A DNA stretch of 64,000 nt, from contig JALMQS010000068.1 of NCBI GenBank assembly GCA_024734495.1, positions 3,209,501 through 3,273,500 on the forward strand. The letters run 5' to 3'. The position numbers were made by a program, and so were the translations under genes. This document shows, piece by piece, positions 8,746 to 21,705 of this stretch. Within the stretch, counting starts at the first letter, position 1; every line of letters begins with the position of its first letter. Below the pieces are notes generated by a model. It was given only the letters and a program-made list of their open reading frames with translations, was not told the origin of the DNA and searched no databases. This DNA comes from Forficula auricularia. Its lineage: Eukaryota; Arthropoda; Insecta; Dermaptera; Forficulidae.

Positions 8746-11700
8746 AGTCAATTATTTTAATTAAGACGTTGGAAATTGAAAAAATGCGAAATCTTTTTTT
8801 AAGATTTGCTACTTAAGAATTTTTTATTGATTCGCCAATTTTATAGTCATCAAATTGTTTGAGCTAAAAAGATAAAACTTGGCCTAGTTAATTAATACGC
8901 TGTCTGCCAAAATATCAGCTCATTAGTATCAAGTCTTCGCGAGCTCGAACCGAATCATTGAATGGGAAATTCTTGAATAGTTGTAGCTAATGAGCTGAAA
9001 TATGACAACAAAATTTACATCTATAAACTGCATTTTTAAGTTGAATTTCAGCATCCTAGCCAAAGCTGATTGAGGAAGAAAAATTACCAAATTCAAAATA
9101 GCACAGAGTGTACCCAGGCCTAATTTTTTTCCATTTTTCATTGAATTTTTATATGTTATTTAAACAATTAGCAAAAACTTCTTTTTTTAGTTTATTTAAT
9201 TAATAATCAAAATTGTCTTATATATATAAAAAAATGCTATTTTTCTTTTAGTTATATGTTATATGATATCCAGTTCTTAAACCTGTTCCATTTTGTATAA
9301 ACTATGTTATTTAAATATATAATTTTTATAAAAAAATGTTGTACCTTAAATCGGTCTTTCATTTAACTGTCAGACGAATCACTCAGTAAATTCGGCAAGG
9401 GATTGCTCAAGGAAATTTTGTTCTAGTGCCAATATATTTGTGATGCCAAAAGTTATAACTGATTAGATTTTGAACTTTCTAGATTCAAAAATATTGGTTC
9501 TAAAATTCAGAAAATAAGAAAATCAATTTAACCTTTTATGAGGACTCTTGATGATTCGGGTGTTATCTAATGGACTCGCAAGTTTGTATAAATAAGCTTA
9601 ACAGTAGACCCTACCAGGTTTCAGATATATAGCCGAAAAAAGTTTTCATTTTTTTTTTCTAAAATTTATTCTATTTGATTTACAGCTGAAATCTAAACCT
9701 AGCTTTTGGATTCTGGTAAAACCAGTTTATATCTTCTGAAAAGGGCTAGAAATAGCTTAGTAATACCCAAAATGAAATAAAGTATGGAAGAGGGATCGGG
9801 AACTTTTCTATACTTATTAGCCCAAAACATATTTGATAATGCAGATATTACCCCGTCAATTCACTAGGGATAACCCAAAGACCATTTAAACTAAATTGTT
9901 ATTAAATCAATTTATACCGGTAGGTACTCATAAATATGAAAAGTATAAATTATAAAAGATAAAATTCTTATTATATATCAAATTAATTTAAGTGAAAAAT
10001 TATTCACTTCAGTTCTTGGAGAAATGATTTTGTTTATTTTTTATATAAATGGGCATTTTGAATAGTCTTTTAGTTTCAAATGATTTCTATGTGATTTTTA
10101 TTTAGTTGGTTTTTATGTTTATTGAGACCTAATTCCCCCCAAAATTTTCATCCTTTACCGACCACTGGCATACAAGAATAAGACTGCCCTTAAAATCCTG
10201 AAGTATAAGCATAGAAAAGATGGCTTCCCTATTAACACACTTGGTCTAGAATATGTTTTCTAGGCACTAGGAAATATTCTAGACATCTTAAAGACATTAA
10301 GGCCTGTATAAGACATCTTCTAGAGCGGGGCGAGTGTGCTATCTTGGTTGTCTACATTGCAGGCGGAATAAAGCGAAAGTATTGACTTCATGCTGTAGTT
10401 CTCGCTCACTCACTTTAGTATTTTTTATTTCTCGATGTTTTAAGATTAAATCTCATCACATTTAGAATGAAATTTTTAAATGATATTATTTCGCGCGTAT
10501 TTTGCATTCCCTTTTCTACTTAATAAATACATTTAATAAAAGATTTTACGACTTTGAAGAATATTGCTAAATCAAGTGGATAGTAAATGATGCTATTATA
10601 AGTTTAATGTTTCTTCTATCAACTGGAACTCTCTTTTCAATATATTATAATAAAATAAAAAATAAAAATATATATATATTTTTGTCATACTTTTTCGTTA
10701 ATGGGATTCTCACTTAAGATGAAAAGGTTTAATAAATCAAAACTGGATTACATTAATTGACGATTTCATGTTAAAGAAATAAACGATTTTCTATTCATTC
10801 ATTTATTTTCAGTAAGAAAAGATTAATCGAATGCGAAATAAACAACATTTTTTATTAGTATTATTTATTTTTTCTAAATATTTGGAAAAACAAAGAAACA
10901 GTCCACCCAACTAATTTCCATTTTGATATAAATACGTCGAATTATTTAAGGTTTTTTGGGGGACTAATTTATGGATATAAAAAATGATGAAATGATAAAG
11001 AATTAGAGCATTTACGTGAATTAAAAAAAAGACAAGACATTAACATAAAAAGTAAAAAAAAAAAAACGATTTAAAAAAATAATAAAATAAAACGGTTGAA
11101 GAATTTTTGACTTCATTAAAATTGAAATGATAAGTATTTTGAAAAACTGAAAATGTCATCTGTTCATCTATTACGATCGTTTATTATTCAAGGAAAAATT
11201 CCACTTAAGAATTAATTTATTCGAAATAATATATAGGTATATATGTTTACTTAAACACCAAAAAACAAATTAATTAAGTTTATTGATTAATCCAATTTCA
11301 AAATGTTATTTCGAACATATTATTTATTCTTAGTCGTTTTATTTATAAACAATGGTTTCAAACTAAATTACTGACCTTTTCGGAAAGTGTATTTAGAGTA
11401 AATATGGTAAGAATATATCTTTTGAAGAAAATTACTTATTAGCCATATTAAAAATTAATTAAAAAATCGTAATATATGGTCAATGGTCAAATGGTCATGC
11501 ATTTCGGAGGGAAGAGGCTGCGTTTGAATCTATAGTTTATGCTGACTGATCCTGAGCAAGTGTTTTAGAAAGAACTTTTTTTCTTTCTCATCTGACATTG
11601 TTGCAAGTTGCAAATTCTAATTATAGAAGATAAGATTTTCCGATTTAGCAACTTTATTTCGCACCATTCTTGGCGAAAAGCAGATTAATATTTTTCTGCA

Positions 11701-11812
11701 AACTATATAAAAGCATCAACTGATTCCTTACATTATTAGAATAAAGGGTGTAAATTAAAAAAAAGTTATTAATAAATAGTTTAATTAAAAATATTTGAAA
11801 ATAGACGTTATA
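8746..11812. other. long AT-rich stretch without a supported gene
   Basis: Two minor items stand out. An imperfect hairpin at about 8911-9004 (ATATCAGCTCATTAG against CTAATGAGCTGAAATAT) has a loop of about 60 bases. A GC-richer patch at 10320-10420 (GCGGGGCGAGTGTGC, TTCTCGCTCACTCAC) has no open frame. A 70-codon minus-strand frame at 8929-9141 overlaps the hairpin and has no recognisable content. Confidence 0.4.
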
Positions 11813-12140
11813 GTATAAGTCTTAGACCATAAAATATATAGACACGCCCTCTGCTACTCTCCACACAGACTGAAGTGAGGCCAACATCGCCTACAGATGA
11901 CGTCACGTTCTCGCATAAATATTTTGGTATATTAATTTAATATTAATTTGCGATTATTGGAATCCAAAATAAATAATCTAAACTACGATAAATTTATCTC
12001 AATGTATAATAATTCCTACAGTGGCCATGCTATTTCTGGGTGTTCCTACCTACAGATGACGTCACGTTCTCTAGGAGATGTTGGCCTCACCAAATCGACA
12101 CCAGGGCGTGTCTATATATTTCATGGTCTAAGGTATAAGT
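11813..12140. mobile_element. MITE with perfect 8-bp target duplication and two CRE palindromes
   Basis: The element is 11821-12132 (312 bp), flanked by GTATAAGT at 11813-11820 and 12133-12140. The termini are inverted: CTTAGACCATAAAATATATA at the left against CTTAGACCATGAAATATATA read in from the right, continuing through GACACGCCCT and GTGAGGCCAACAT. Both halves also carry ACAGATGACGTCACGTTCTC in the same orientation (about 11893 and 12052), with the CRE/ATF palindrome TGACGTCA. An 8-bp duplication suggests hAT or a relative; the CTTAGACC terminus is not a textbook hAT end. Confidence 0.85.
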
Positions 12141-15100
12141 TATGTTTGATTAAAAATCAAAATAAAATCAAAATCAAAAAGACTGGAAATAAGTTTTGAG
12201 AGTGAGTTAAATATCTACTTGGAAACTTCTATTCTGAAATTGCACAGAAAGCAGTTTCTCCTCTGATCAAAGAACCATTTATAAATCGTTTTTTCTTCAT
12301 TCTAAACTTCATTCTGAATGTATATATATATAATTCAAAAATTTATTTAGGAAATAGAGAAAAATAAATAAATATAAAAAAAATTAAAAAAAAATATAAT
12401 TCTTTGAAAACCACCCCTTGTATAAAATGTCAAATTGGGAAAATATCTATTCAGGTATGTAACGTCACAAACTGTTCCTAGATTGATGTACAATTTTAAA
12501 TTTTTATTCTATTATAAATTCTTATTTTCCGTTATTTTCAAAGAAAAAATACATATATTACTAATATTTTAATTGGACTATCTAACAATAAAAACATTTG
12601 TTTGCTTTTACGTTGCATTTGCTATAAATTTTTATATAATAATTTCTCAGTCAGTCAAAAGTTAAATTGTTTATAATTCTTACGGTTTTTTATTTTGGAT
12701 TTATTTTATTAATTTGTTCATCCTCAATTTATTTATTTTTTACGTTATGCTTACTCCCCTCTACTGTTTTTACTTTCACATTTATAAAGGCTAAACGGAA
12801 TGTTCTCCATATAAATAAGTTCGAGTTTTGTTTTATATATAGGTATATATATTAGATTATATATAAAAAGAAGCGAAAGAAAAACAACCGAAACCGACTG
12901 AAATGAAATGTTCAATTTATTTGCAATCCTTGTGTTTATAGATTCCAGTTGCATTTTCAATGACCATTTCATGGCCTTTATGGCAATAAATACCCCATTT
13001 TCATGATGATATTTTTGCCAACTATTATACTTGTCTTGAATTAAATAAATAAATAAATAAAAGTAACAAATGACTAATAAATTGATGAAATTAACAATAT
13101 TAAAGTACCATGTACTAAAATGAATTCACATTTAATAAATAACAAAAATATAAATAAATTATAATTTTAAATTATCAAATTTTTTCCTCTGTTTAACATT
13201 GAAAATGTGTTGGTCAATTTGATGGTTTATTTGTTTATTAGCCAGATGATAAAAGTATTAATACGAAAACATCATATAAATTTATTAAACTAGCAATATA
13301 AAGTATTAATTACTAAATTTATTCTTAAATTAAAAAAATATATATATTCAGAAATTATAACTTATCGCTTCGGGCTTAAGCGATGAATTTTTTTTTCAAT
13401 AATTATTTCAAAATTTTATTTTTAGTTTATTTTAGATTAAATCACACATCATGGACATAGAAAATTAATCATTACTTTTAATACTTTGGACAGAAATTTA
13501 ATATGATAAGGGGAAAAAGGTTTTAAAATAATTTCGAATGGAAATTAAACTTTTCTAAAAAAAGAAAAGATATTATATCGTCATTATACTATAATTTTGT
13601 GCTATGAAAACTAAGTTTTTTATTTGAAACTTTAGGAGGGCCTAAATTTTATTAGGGAGATAAGACGATTTAAGGTAAAAAAAAACTTGCGTTACTCTAC
13701 AGGGCTCTGATTTTAAAATGAAAAAGTATATATTTAAACAACATAAGGAAATAATTTGATACATTATTGCTGTATTTGAGATACAATCCTAAATGTTTTC
13801 CATTTAAAATAAGGTATTGTTCAGCGGAATTAGCTCTCTTGACTACGAATTAGCTTACAAAATTAGTGTGGCTTGTTGAAACACCTACATAATAATTTCT
13901 ATGCGAATGTATACAAGTATATTAAGTATAAGTGTATTGGAATTATTCATTGAATAATATCTATAATTATAATGGAATTTGCTCGGAATATGCGTGAAAT
14001 GAATTGTTTACTCTCATTGAAATATTTAATGGCTTTACGTAATACGTATATTCCGATTATAACCATTTATTGTTCCAAACGAAATTAGACTTTTTCTACA
14101 GAGTCGATATTAAATTATAGTTAAAATGATTTGATCAACAGTTCATTTTCAATATTTCAATAATAAAATACTTAACATAATATGTAACAATAACACACGA
14201 ATGGAGAAGAAAAATTTCGTTAGAATTTTATTAGAATAACGAAAATAGAAAATATTTGCTTAAAATCATTTGATATGTATTGAGTGAAATAATAATCATT
14301 TAGAATTCTTGACTCCAGCAGTCTTCTAACTTAGTTTGATAGATATTTTTTTAGAAATTGCTAACTGAGTGTGAAGCATAAGTCTTTATCATTTATACAA
14401 ATATTTATTCAAAATATTTATTGAAAAATATCTTTTTCACTATTAATAATAAATAGGAAATGGTAAGCGTACAGTCAAATTTTTTTTCTTTAATGAAATC
14501 GAATGCAAAAAGTGTAACACTTAGGTCTGAACATATCTTTGATTTACCGAAGAGAAAGAGAAAGGATAATGGAGTTCTGATAGGCTTTAAAGTAATTGTG
14601 GATCCTTTTGGGAACCTTGGATGGCTAAAGATTATCGGGAAAGAGGAAGGTAGTTATGTAGGGAGAGTGTCAAGTCCCTAGAATTCATTGGGATAAAGAT
14701 AATGACAAATTAACTGAATCGGCAGTTGTCCGATCCGCCAGTTCTCCAATCCGAGTGGCTTGTGTAGCGACATCTTGCATCAGCCAAACGAAGCATGACG
14801 CCGCAAATGAAAAATCATTTCTTCTATATATATTGATATTTTTTTACTTGTGATCTTATTGCCTATGCACAATTAGGTGAAAGTTCCTTAATTATCAAAA
14901 GATTCTGAAAATCTCAATTTTGTTATTTAGTTTCATAATAAATATTAGATATATCAATTTTTCAGAGTAAAAGGAACAATAATAGGTGTTATATTAAATC
15001 ATCAATGGAAATAACAAACCAAAAAATTTCCTATTAACCGTAAAAAGACATTTTAAAATTAATTATGGTTCGATTTATACGATAAGACTAGAAATATATC

Positions 15101-15235
15101 TGGGAAAGCAACAATAAACCACCACTGGGAATAATATTGCATGACTCTCGAGTGAACCAAGTATTAGACATAAACAACAGATAAAATAATAAATAAAATT
15201 TATTATCTATTTTATTTTAGATATAACAATTAGAT
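12141..15235. other. long AT-rich stretch without a supported gene
   Basis: Low-complexity AT sequence. A 73-codon open frame at 14460-14681 has a lysine/arginine-rich segment but no recognised domain. A GC-richer patch at 14700-14810 (GTTGTCCGATCCGCCAG, GAAGCATGACGCCGC) is unexplained. Confidence 0.4.
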
Positions 15236-15645
15236 AATTAAAATTTATCTTCTCTGTGATTGAAATCCACCCCGCTATGGTCCAGCAAGAACTCCCAAAG
15301 GGATGCTCTACTTAAATAAATGGCAATAGTGAATGCAAAAGGGGTAGATTAGCAGGATTATTAATTTAGGATTCATCTTATCATCAACGCATCTTATTCA
15401 TTGAATAGAGTGAGAGAGAGATAGAAAGGGGTAAACAGAAGTTTAACCCCTTCGCGATAGTCACAGTTAATTAATTTCTATCATAATTTATATTTTTTAA
15501 TATATCCCTTTCATTCACCAACGAAGAGGGAAAAAATGAAAATATTATTAATTACACCCTTATTTTTTTTCTCCCTCATTCACTTCATTTAAAGGGGTTA
15601 AACTTTTTAAATACTTTTTTTTAATTCCTCAATAAAGAAAGTGTG
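15236..15645. other. less AT-biased non-repetitive block
   Basis: This contains CCACCCCGCTATGGTCCAGC, a GAGAGAGAGAT run and two AGGGGT/ACCCCT-type patches, with no open frame of note and no repeat partner. Possibly conserved non-coding DNA; nothing decisive. Confidence 0.2.
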
Positions 15646-16062
15646 TGACATTTAAAATACAAACAACCCTTCTTTTTCTATTTCAGATTAAGCCATTACT
15701 TTCACTCATATATAAAATAAACCAAAAACATCTCTTTTAAAAAACACGCATTTAAATGCGCCCAAAGTTGAGAAAATAATTTTTCTCTAATATATGACAA
15801 AAAAATAAAAATAAAAGTTGGGTGCTAAATTAATTTCAAATTAAAAGTGCTTACGCTGATTTTATATACATTCACTTATATAAAATATAAATACTATTGT
15901 ATGATATTTACATATTTTTTGTTATATGAGCTTAAAATTTATTTGATTACTAGAGAAAAAATATTTTCTGATTTCGAATGCATTTTGAAATAAAAATTTG
16001 TTTTTTGAAAATATTTTTAATATAATATATTTTTTGTTTTAAAAGTTTTACTTTCTAAAATT
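15646..16062. other. AT-rich spacer
   Basis: No feature recognised. Confidence 0.35.
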
Positions 16063-16597
16063 TTAGCCCAGTTAAATTGTTCCCAAATGGCCCCCTCGCG
16101 GGAAAGTCTTGGGGTAGTTTTGATTTTATTTTTTTTACTACTGGAGATGGCATAACTATTAAAACCAGTCTACATTCTATTCAACCTAAAATTAGGAGGA
16201 ATTCACTTAATGAAAGCCTTTAATAATAAATTTGAATTTTCGAGTGCAAAAAGTAGGTTTTTGTCGGGACAGACAAAATATGCCAATTTTCAACTAGAGA
16301 TTGAACCCGAACGATTTGTCGGAGAAAAAAACCTAAGTAATAAAATTTGTAGGAAATTTTATGTACTTTCATTTTGAATAGGGTGGTTATTTAAGAAAAG
16401 TTGATAGTTTTTGAGTTATAAGCAAAAAACCTCCAAAAATTAGATTTGTTTACTTTTTTCCATTTTTTACAATGTTCCGTCACGAAATTTTGTTAGCAAA
16501 TCTCAGATTCGGATTCAGTACACCAAAAAACATATAGGATGGAAGAAATAAAAACTACCCAAAAATTTTCTGTAAAAACACAATTTAACTGGGCTAT
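16063..16597. mobile_element. short TIR transposon with TA flanks
   Basis: The left end AGCCCAGTTAAATTGT (16065) matches the reverse complement of the right end ACAATTTAACTGGGCT (to 16595) perfectly over 16 bp. A second inverted segment, TGGGGTAGTTTTGATTT against TGGGTAGTTTTTATTT, lies further in. Both ends abut TA, consistent with a TA target duplication as in Tc1/mariner relatives. The interior (TTGATAGTTTTTGAGTTATA) is non-coding. Confidence 0.75.
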
Positions 16598-16720
16598 TTA
16601 TATTGAGACTCAAAGATAATGCCTAAAAAAATAAATATTCTTTAAATCCGATTTTTCTAGATTACGTAATTCTTGAAATCAATAAAATATAGATAGATAC
16701 TATTCTCATCGGAAATACTA
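16598..16720. other. AT-rich spacer
   Basis: No feature recognised. Confidence 0.3.
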
Positions 16721-17196
16721 TATCGTCGCCTTAGAGAGTAGTAAACCTGCTAACTCATAACAAGGAAATTTTACAGGGCAAAGAAAAACAAACAAAATTT
16801 AATATTGTTGTTATGGAAAAAAAATATTTTTCACATTTCTTTTCTACAACTTAAAGATCGTATAAACATTATAGCAATCTGTTTTAAAGATCGTAATTTT
16901 AAGTAGAAGTTTTACTTGGACGATGTTGCATCTCTTTTTCTTTCGTATTAATATGTCATATATGATAAAAAATAGAGCTAGCAGGTTTACACTCTAAGGG
17001 CCGATTGTATGTCGCAATGTAAATGCTTTTTACAAGTGACAAAGGGTAGATGGTAAATGGATGATCCAATCAGATGACAGTCACTTTGAAACTGAAAGTG
17101 CCCGTCATGAGATTGGCCATCCCAGTCCCTCCATTTACCATCTACACTTTGTCCCTTGTAAAAAGCATTTACTTTGCGACATACAACCGACAATAT
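16721..17196. mobile_element. TCGTCGCC-type MITE, copy 1, split by a nested MITE
   Basis: It starts TCGTCGCCTTAGAG after TA (16721-16722) and matches full-length copies at 36829 and 45082 up to GCAGGTTTACACTCTAA (16981-16997). There the expected GGCGACGATA end is replaced by a Harbinger-type MITE; a CGACAATAT remnant follows it at 17188. The family has inverted ends of about 30 bp and TA flanks, Tc1/mariner style. Confidence 0.75.
16998..17187. mobile_element. PIF/Harbinger-type MITE, copy 2 (nested)
   Basis: It begins GGGCCGATTGTATGTCGC directly after TAA and ends GCGACATACAAC. The arms pair for about 75 bp, making it nearly a perfect palindrome with GGGTAGATGGTAAATGGA against TCCATTTACCATCTACAC. 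It is the same family as 5428-5708. The last bases of the right terminus and the second TAA are missing or altered. Confidence 0.75.
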
Positions 17197-19555
17197 GTAT
17201 GGTATGTCTACGAAATTTCAAGAAGATAGGCTGGCTAGAAATAGGTTAAAATTCGATCACATTATTATCTAAAACGATTTGTATTTGACGTTGAATGGGA
17301 AATCATCTTTGAATAATATAATATCTTGTATAAGCTGCGATTCATTTATTAAAGTTTACATTATATTTTTACTTTATTTTATCATTGCTTGGAATTGATA
17401 GAATATTGTAGTGACATCGAAAATTGGTATGTAAATAGGTAAATTAAAAAAATCAGTTTGGTATAAGATGACAAGATGCCTCCAAAGTAAACAGTCAGAC
17501 TGGACTGGACTGAGGAACAAAGCTAAATAAAATCATTAAAAAAATTATTTAATTTTTTTTTAATGCCAATTTAAGGGAAGATAATTTTCATTTATAATTA
17601 TTTTAGAATCCATCTAATGTGGAAAAAACTTTTTTAATTAAAATTTTAAACATTATTTAACATATATCTAAATATTAAAATTCCTAATTTTTATTTATTG
17701 AACGCCTCGGGGATATTTAAGCTCATGATTGATTACGAGTTTATTTTTTAATATATTCTTCTTTTTTTCTCTAATTTATACCATATTAAATATTTCTTAT
17801 TTATTTTTTAAAAATAAAGATTGTTTATATAATGAATTTTTGCATATAAAGAGCTCTAAAGAAAATTGGCACTTCAAAATTTATTATTAATTTGGTACCC
17901 TCAGCGAGAGTGTTTGTTCCTTGCAGGGCGACCAGATTATTATTGAATTCACTCAAAATATTTTCTTTGCTTATTTCCTTATTTGTATCTAGGAATATCT
18001 GAAATGTGAAGTAAATTATTTTAATTTTTTTGTGTCTGGCATTACCATGGTTAACACAAAAATCGTTTGAAAAAGTTCTTTCTGGAGCCAAAATGTTTTA
18101 ATTTCTATTCAAGTAAACTGATTTGATATTGGGGTTTCTGATTTCAGAATTTCCAGGTGATATAAATAAAAATAAAAAGCTATTGAATGATTCTAGTTGA
18201 AGATCTGAAATTTGGCCCAAAAGATTTTATTATTAAGCTGCGCCTTTTTATACATTCTTCATTTTTTTCTACCACAAACCATTCGCAGAAAAAATTAATG
18301 TTGAAAAAGTTTGTACTTTTTATTTTCATCATGTGTACTTGCAACGAATAGAAATTGAAGTTTCTACATGTAGGGCTAGAAATATTTTACCCCAAGTGTA
18401 TTTAAAAATAAAATTATTCAAAAAATATTTGTGAAGCCAAAACTCTGAGTTCAGATGACAAATTCAAATAATTAAGGTCTTAGGGAGCAGAGGAGCAGCC
18501 CCTTCTACATTTTCCTGTTATATTTCAAATGCAAATTCAAGCGACAACCTGCATATATCAATTCTACTATTATTAGTTAAATAAATAACATTTTTTATAA
18601 AAATGGCACATAAAAAACCACCCTCTGTTTTATCATCAATATTTCAAATAATTTTACAGTGGATAGACACTTTTGTTAATAATAAATTAAAAATAAAAAA
18701 TAATACCCTCAATAATACCTAATTATAAAAATTATTAATAATATTTTAAATAAATGATATATTGTATTTGAAAGATAAAAAATTCAAATGATCCTTCTTG
18801 GGGTTAAAAATCAAATTTATACATTGATGTACCTATGAATGATTTCAAAGGAATTGTATTTCTATTTATTTTCCAATTATGAAAAAATATTTTCTATTTT
18901 ATTTAATAAATTAGTTTATTCGAAGGATTTTGAATAAAATATAATAAGCTACATTCATGTAAGCACATTGCTGGCCTCTAGCATTTATGAAGTTATTGTC
19001 TGGATTTCAGACTCTAAAGATTATTAGAATATATTATATATAAATATAAGAAACAGTTGATACTCAAATAACTATTTCCCTCCCTAACCTACTATTTTTT
19101 TTTCTTCTTAAATAAATTAATAAGAAAAAGTTGTTCTCCATTCAGATGAATAGAAAGTTTATTTAACTAGATTCATAAACACTTGAGAAATTCAATTAAA
19201 AGAAAGGGTGATAATAAATTAGGAGAAAAAAAGTGAGAAAAAATTATGTTTAATTCAATAAAGGGGTAACAAATTTTATGGTGTAATTTTTGTGGAGAAT
19301 GTTTCTTACAGAGGGATGAGAGAAGCCTTAGTTGGGGTAAATTAAGTTTTCGAGAATAACCCGACTTGTCAAGAGGGATAGAGAGATTTAAGGCGTTAGA
19401 AGAGAAGAAAAAGGTTCTAAATGCGAAAAGATTTACGTCTCAACCCCTACCGTCATTTTTTTCTTCACTTCTTTATTACAAAGTCTGTCTCAGGGTCAAT
19501 TTGATTTAATGGATTGTAAAAAATAAATAAATAAAAAATAAAACAGAAAGAAAGC
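17197..19555. other. long AT-rich stretch without a supported gene
   Basis: No repeat family or exon recognised. The 88-codon minus-strand frame at 17825-18091 has no recognisable domain. Confidence 0.4.
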
Positions 19556-20033
19556 AACATCTGGTGTCAGCAGTGAACGGGGTGAGTGTCATGGTAGGGG
19601 TTGTTTAATTGCCTGGCGTCACGTCGCGTCCGTGAATTACCTGTCAGATTACAGGGGTGGCATTTGGCATGCCAATTGGACCCAACATGCATTCACAACA
19701 TCCTGTTTCAAGATGTTTAAAGAAAATACATTGATAAAAATGCAAATGGAAGCAATCTCCAATGCACATACATATTGGCGAGATTCCGTTTAAGCCAAGA
19801 GAGAGGGGGAAGATGAGTTCTATATTCCATTCTGCATCTGCATATATGCTGATTATTAAAGAGGAACCTGTGGGTAGGAAAAGGGCTTTTTTCCTTCCTC
19901 TTCCTCACTCCTGACCCTACCAATTCCATTTAATCGAGTCATTTGGCGAAATGGAGAAAATAAGAAAGAGATATTTGTGTGGGTGAACGAAAGAAAGAGA
20001 GAATGTGTGTGTGTATGTGTGTGTGATCTTCAG
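19556..20033. promoter_or_regulatory. candidate non-coding regulatory block
   Basis: A non-repetitive, GC-balanced region with GCCTGGCGTCACGTCGCGTC, ATTACCTGTCAGATTACAGG and TTTGGCATGCCAATTGG (a TTGGCATGCCAA palindrome of NFI-like form). It ends in a TG/TATG dinucleotide run at 20001-20025. Stop codons break all but short frames. Regulatory function is inferred only. Confidence 0.3.
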
Positions 20034-20136
20034 CTGAAGGAAGATAAAGCAAGTAAGAAAAGGGATGAAGATGATGGTCCACCGCCGCACTGCAGTCTGC
20101 CCTGCCGGTCTGCCGCTCAGCTGGAATGCCCTTCAG
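20034..20136 (+). CDS. weak candidate internal exon
   Basis: A 103-bp segment lies between a possible acceptor (GTGATCTTCAG) and a good donor (CTTCAG/GTAAAT). Only one frame is open; it reads LKEDKASKKRDEDDGPPP at the start and then a cysteine- and serine-containing segment to the donor. The composition (CCGCCGCACTGCAGTCTGCC) is unlike the AT background. The pyrimidine tract before the acceptor is poor (a TG run), and no domain is recognised. It could equally be conserved non-coding DNA. Confidence 0.2.
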
Positions 20137-20735
20137 GTAAATAGAAACCCAAAACACAACAAAAAACACACACCACCCGGGTTCAAAAATTTAACCCCTA
20201 TTCAAAACCTCTAATCAATTTATACCTATTTAACGCTTTATTATTTTGTTATATAATATATTTTTTTGTTATAGTTGTCTGAAGAAGGAAAAAACATTTT
20301 TTTTCTTTGAAATTCCGCTAAATTAGATATATTATATAAATCTATCTTACCTATATTGTTTCTTCTCTTCTAATTATCAAAAAAAAAAAAAATGTTATTT
20401 AAATCAATTCAAGGACCAGGTTTTTACTTATTTTTCAATTTAATAATTGTGATAATCATTTTATTTTGAATTTCATTATATGGCACTTTTTTATTCCTAA
20501 AAACCAATCTAAAAAATGTTTTGTGCCGATAAATCAAACAAATGCGATAAGTACCTCTATATATTTTATTATATCTATTACTTATACCTGATATTTGGTT
20601 TGCGTGAAGACGACGTGACGGCGTGATCTCTCTAAATAGCCATGCATTGGCGTTAAATAAATATGGGTGAATCCAAAAATAATTTTAAAACTAAAATTTT
20701 CAAACAAAAATTCTAGAAAGCTGGGGCCGGGGGGG
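20137..20735. other. AT-rich stretch without a supported gene
   Basis: No feature recognised except A and T runs. Confidence 0.35.
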
Positions 20736-20905
20736 GGGATTAAAAATCTTATCTTTTTATATTAAACGAAAAATTCTTGTATATATAGAATCGGTTTCTC
20801 GAAAACTGCTCTAACGAATTGGATGAAATTCACGTGTTAGTGTGTTTTTGTGTTGACAATGCGATCTGTCACGGTCTCATCTTCGGCTAAGTTGTTTTTG
20901 ATGGG
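20736..20905. repeat. TE-like block with G run
   Basis: G run near 20728-20738, then ATATAGAATCGGTTTCTCG and ACGAATTGGATGAAATTCAC, the kind of text seen in non-coding parts of dispersed invertebrate elements. No partner copy in the window, so family unassigned. Confidence 0.25.
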
Positions 20906-21069
20906 TTTTTTGTTAATTGAAATAATTATTTACAAGTGGTTGTTTGAATAAAAATTTATTAATTTTTTTTCAATTTTCTTTTAATAACATTAATTGTTTT
21001 TTTTTTTTTTTTTTTTTATTTAAAATTTCACTAATCGATCATTACAAATATTATTTATTATAGAAAGAA

Positions 21070-21705
21070 TTTAATTTTTTAGGATGAAAGAAGGACATTG
21101 GAGGACTTTAATATGGAATTGAAATAATTAACGGAAAAGAGGTTTTTTTTATTTAATTAGTTTTTTCCTCTTATTAAAAACAAGGACTAAAAAGATGATC
21201 AAGGACAGTCGATGGTGGACAACTAATCTCCGGAGTCGAAGCTCAAATAAAGTGTATACATTAATTCATGTAAAATAATTGGTTTAATAAAATTAAAAAA
21301 AAAAAAATTAGGATGGAATTGAAATAATTATCGGAAAAGAGGTTTTTTCTTTAATTAGTTTTTTCCTCTTATTAAAAACAAGGACTAAAAGATAATCAAG
21401 GACAGTCGATGGGGAAGAAGTAATCTCCGGAATCGAAGCTCAAAAACAATGTATGCATAAATTCATGTAAAATAATCGGTTTAATAAAATTTATTTAATT
21501 TTTAGGACAGAAGAATAGGGGGGAATAGAGGTGAATGGGAAATAAATATTATCGGAAAAAAGGTTTTTTCCTCTTATTAAAAACAAGGACTAAAAAGATG
21601 ATCAAGGACAGTCGATGGTGGGGAAGTTATCTCCGAAGTCGAAGCTCAAATACAATGTATACATTAATTCATGTAAAATAATTGGTTCAATAAATTTTTT
21701 AGGAC
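21070..21705 (-). repeat. tandem array of about 200-bp monomers, three copies
   Basis: The motif GTATACATTAATTCATGTAA recurs near 21251, 21452 and 21655, and GGACAGTCGATGG near 21205, 21402 and 21608. Each monomer also holds ATTATCGGAAAAGAGGTTTT and TCTTATTAAAAACAAGGACT. The monomer is the reverse complement of the 240-271-bp monomers at 49910-51230. There is no fold-back element around this array, unlike the other locus. Confidence 0.85.
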
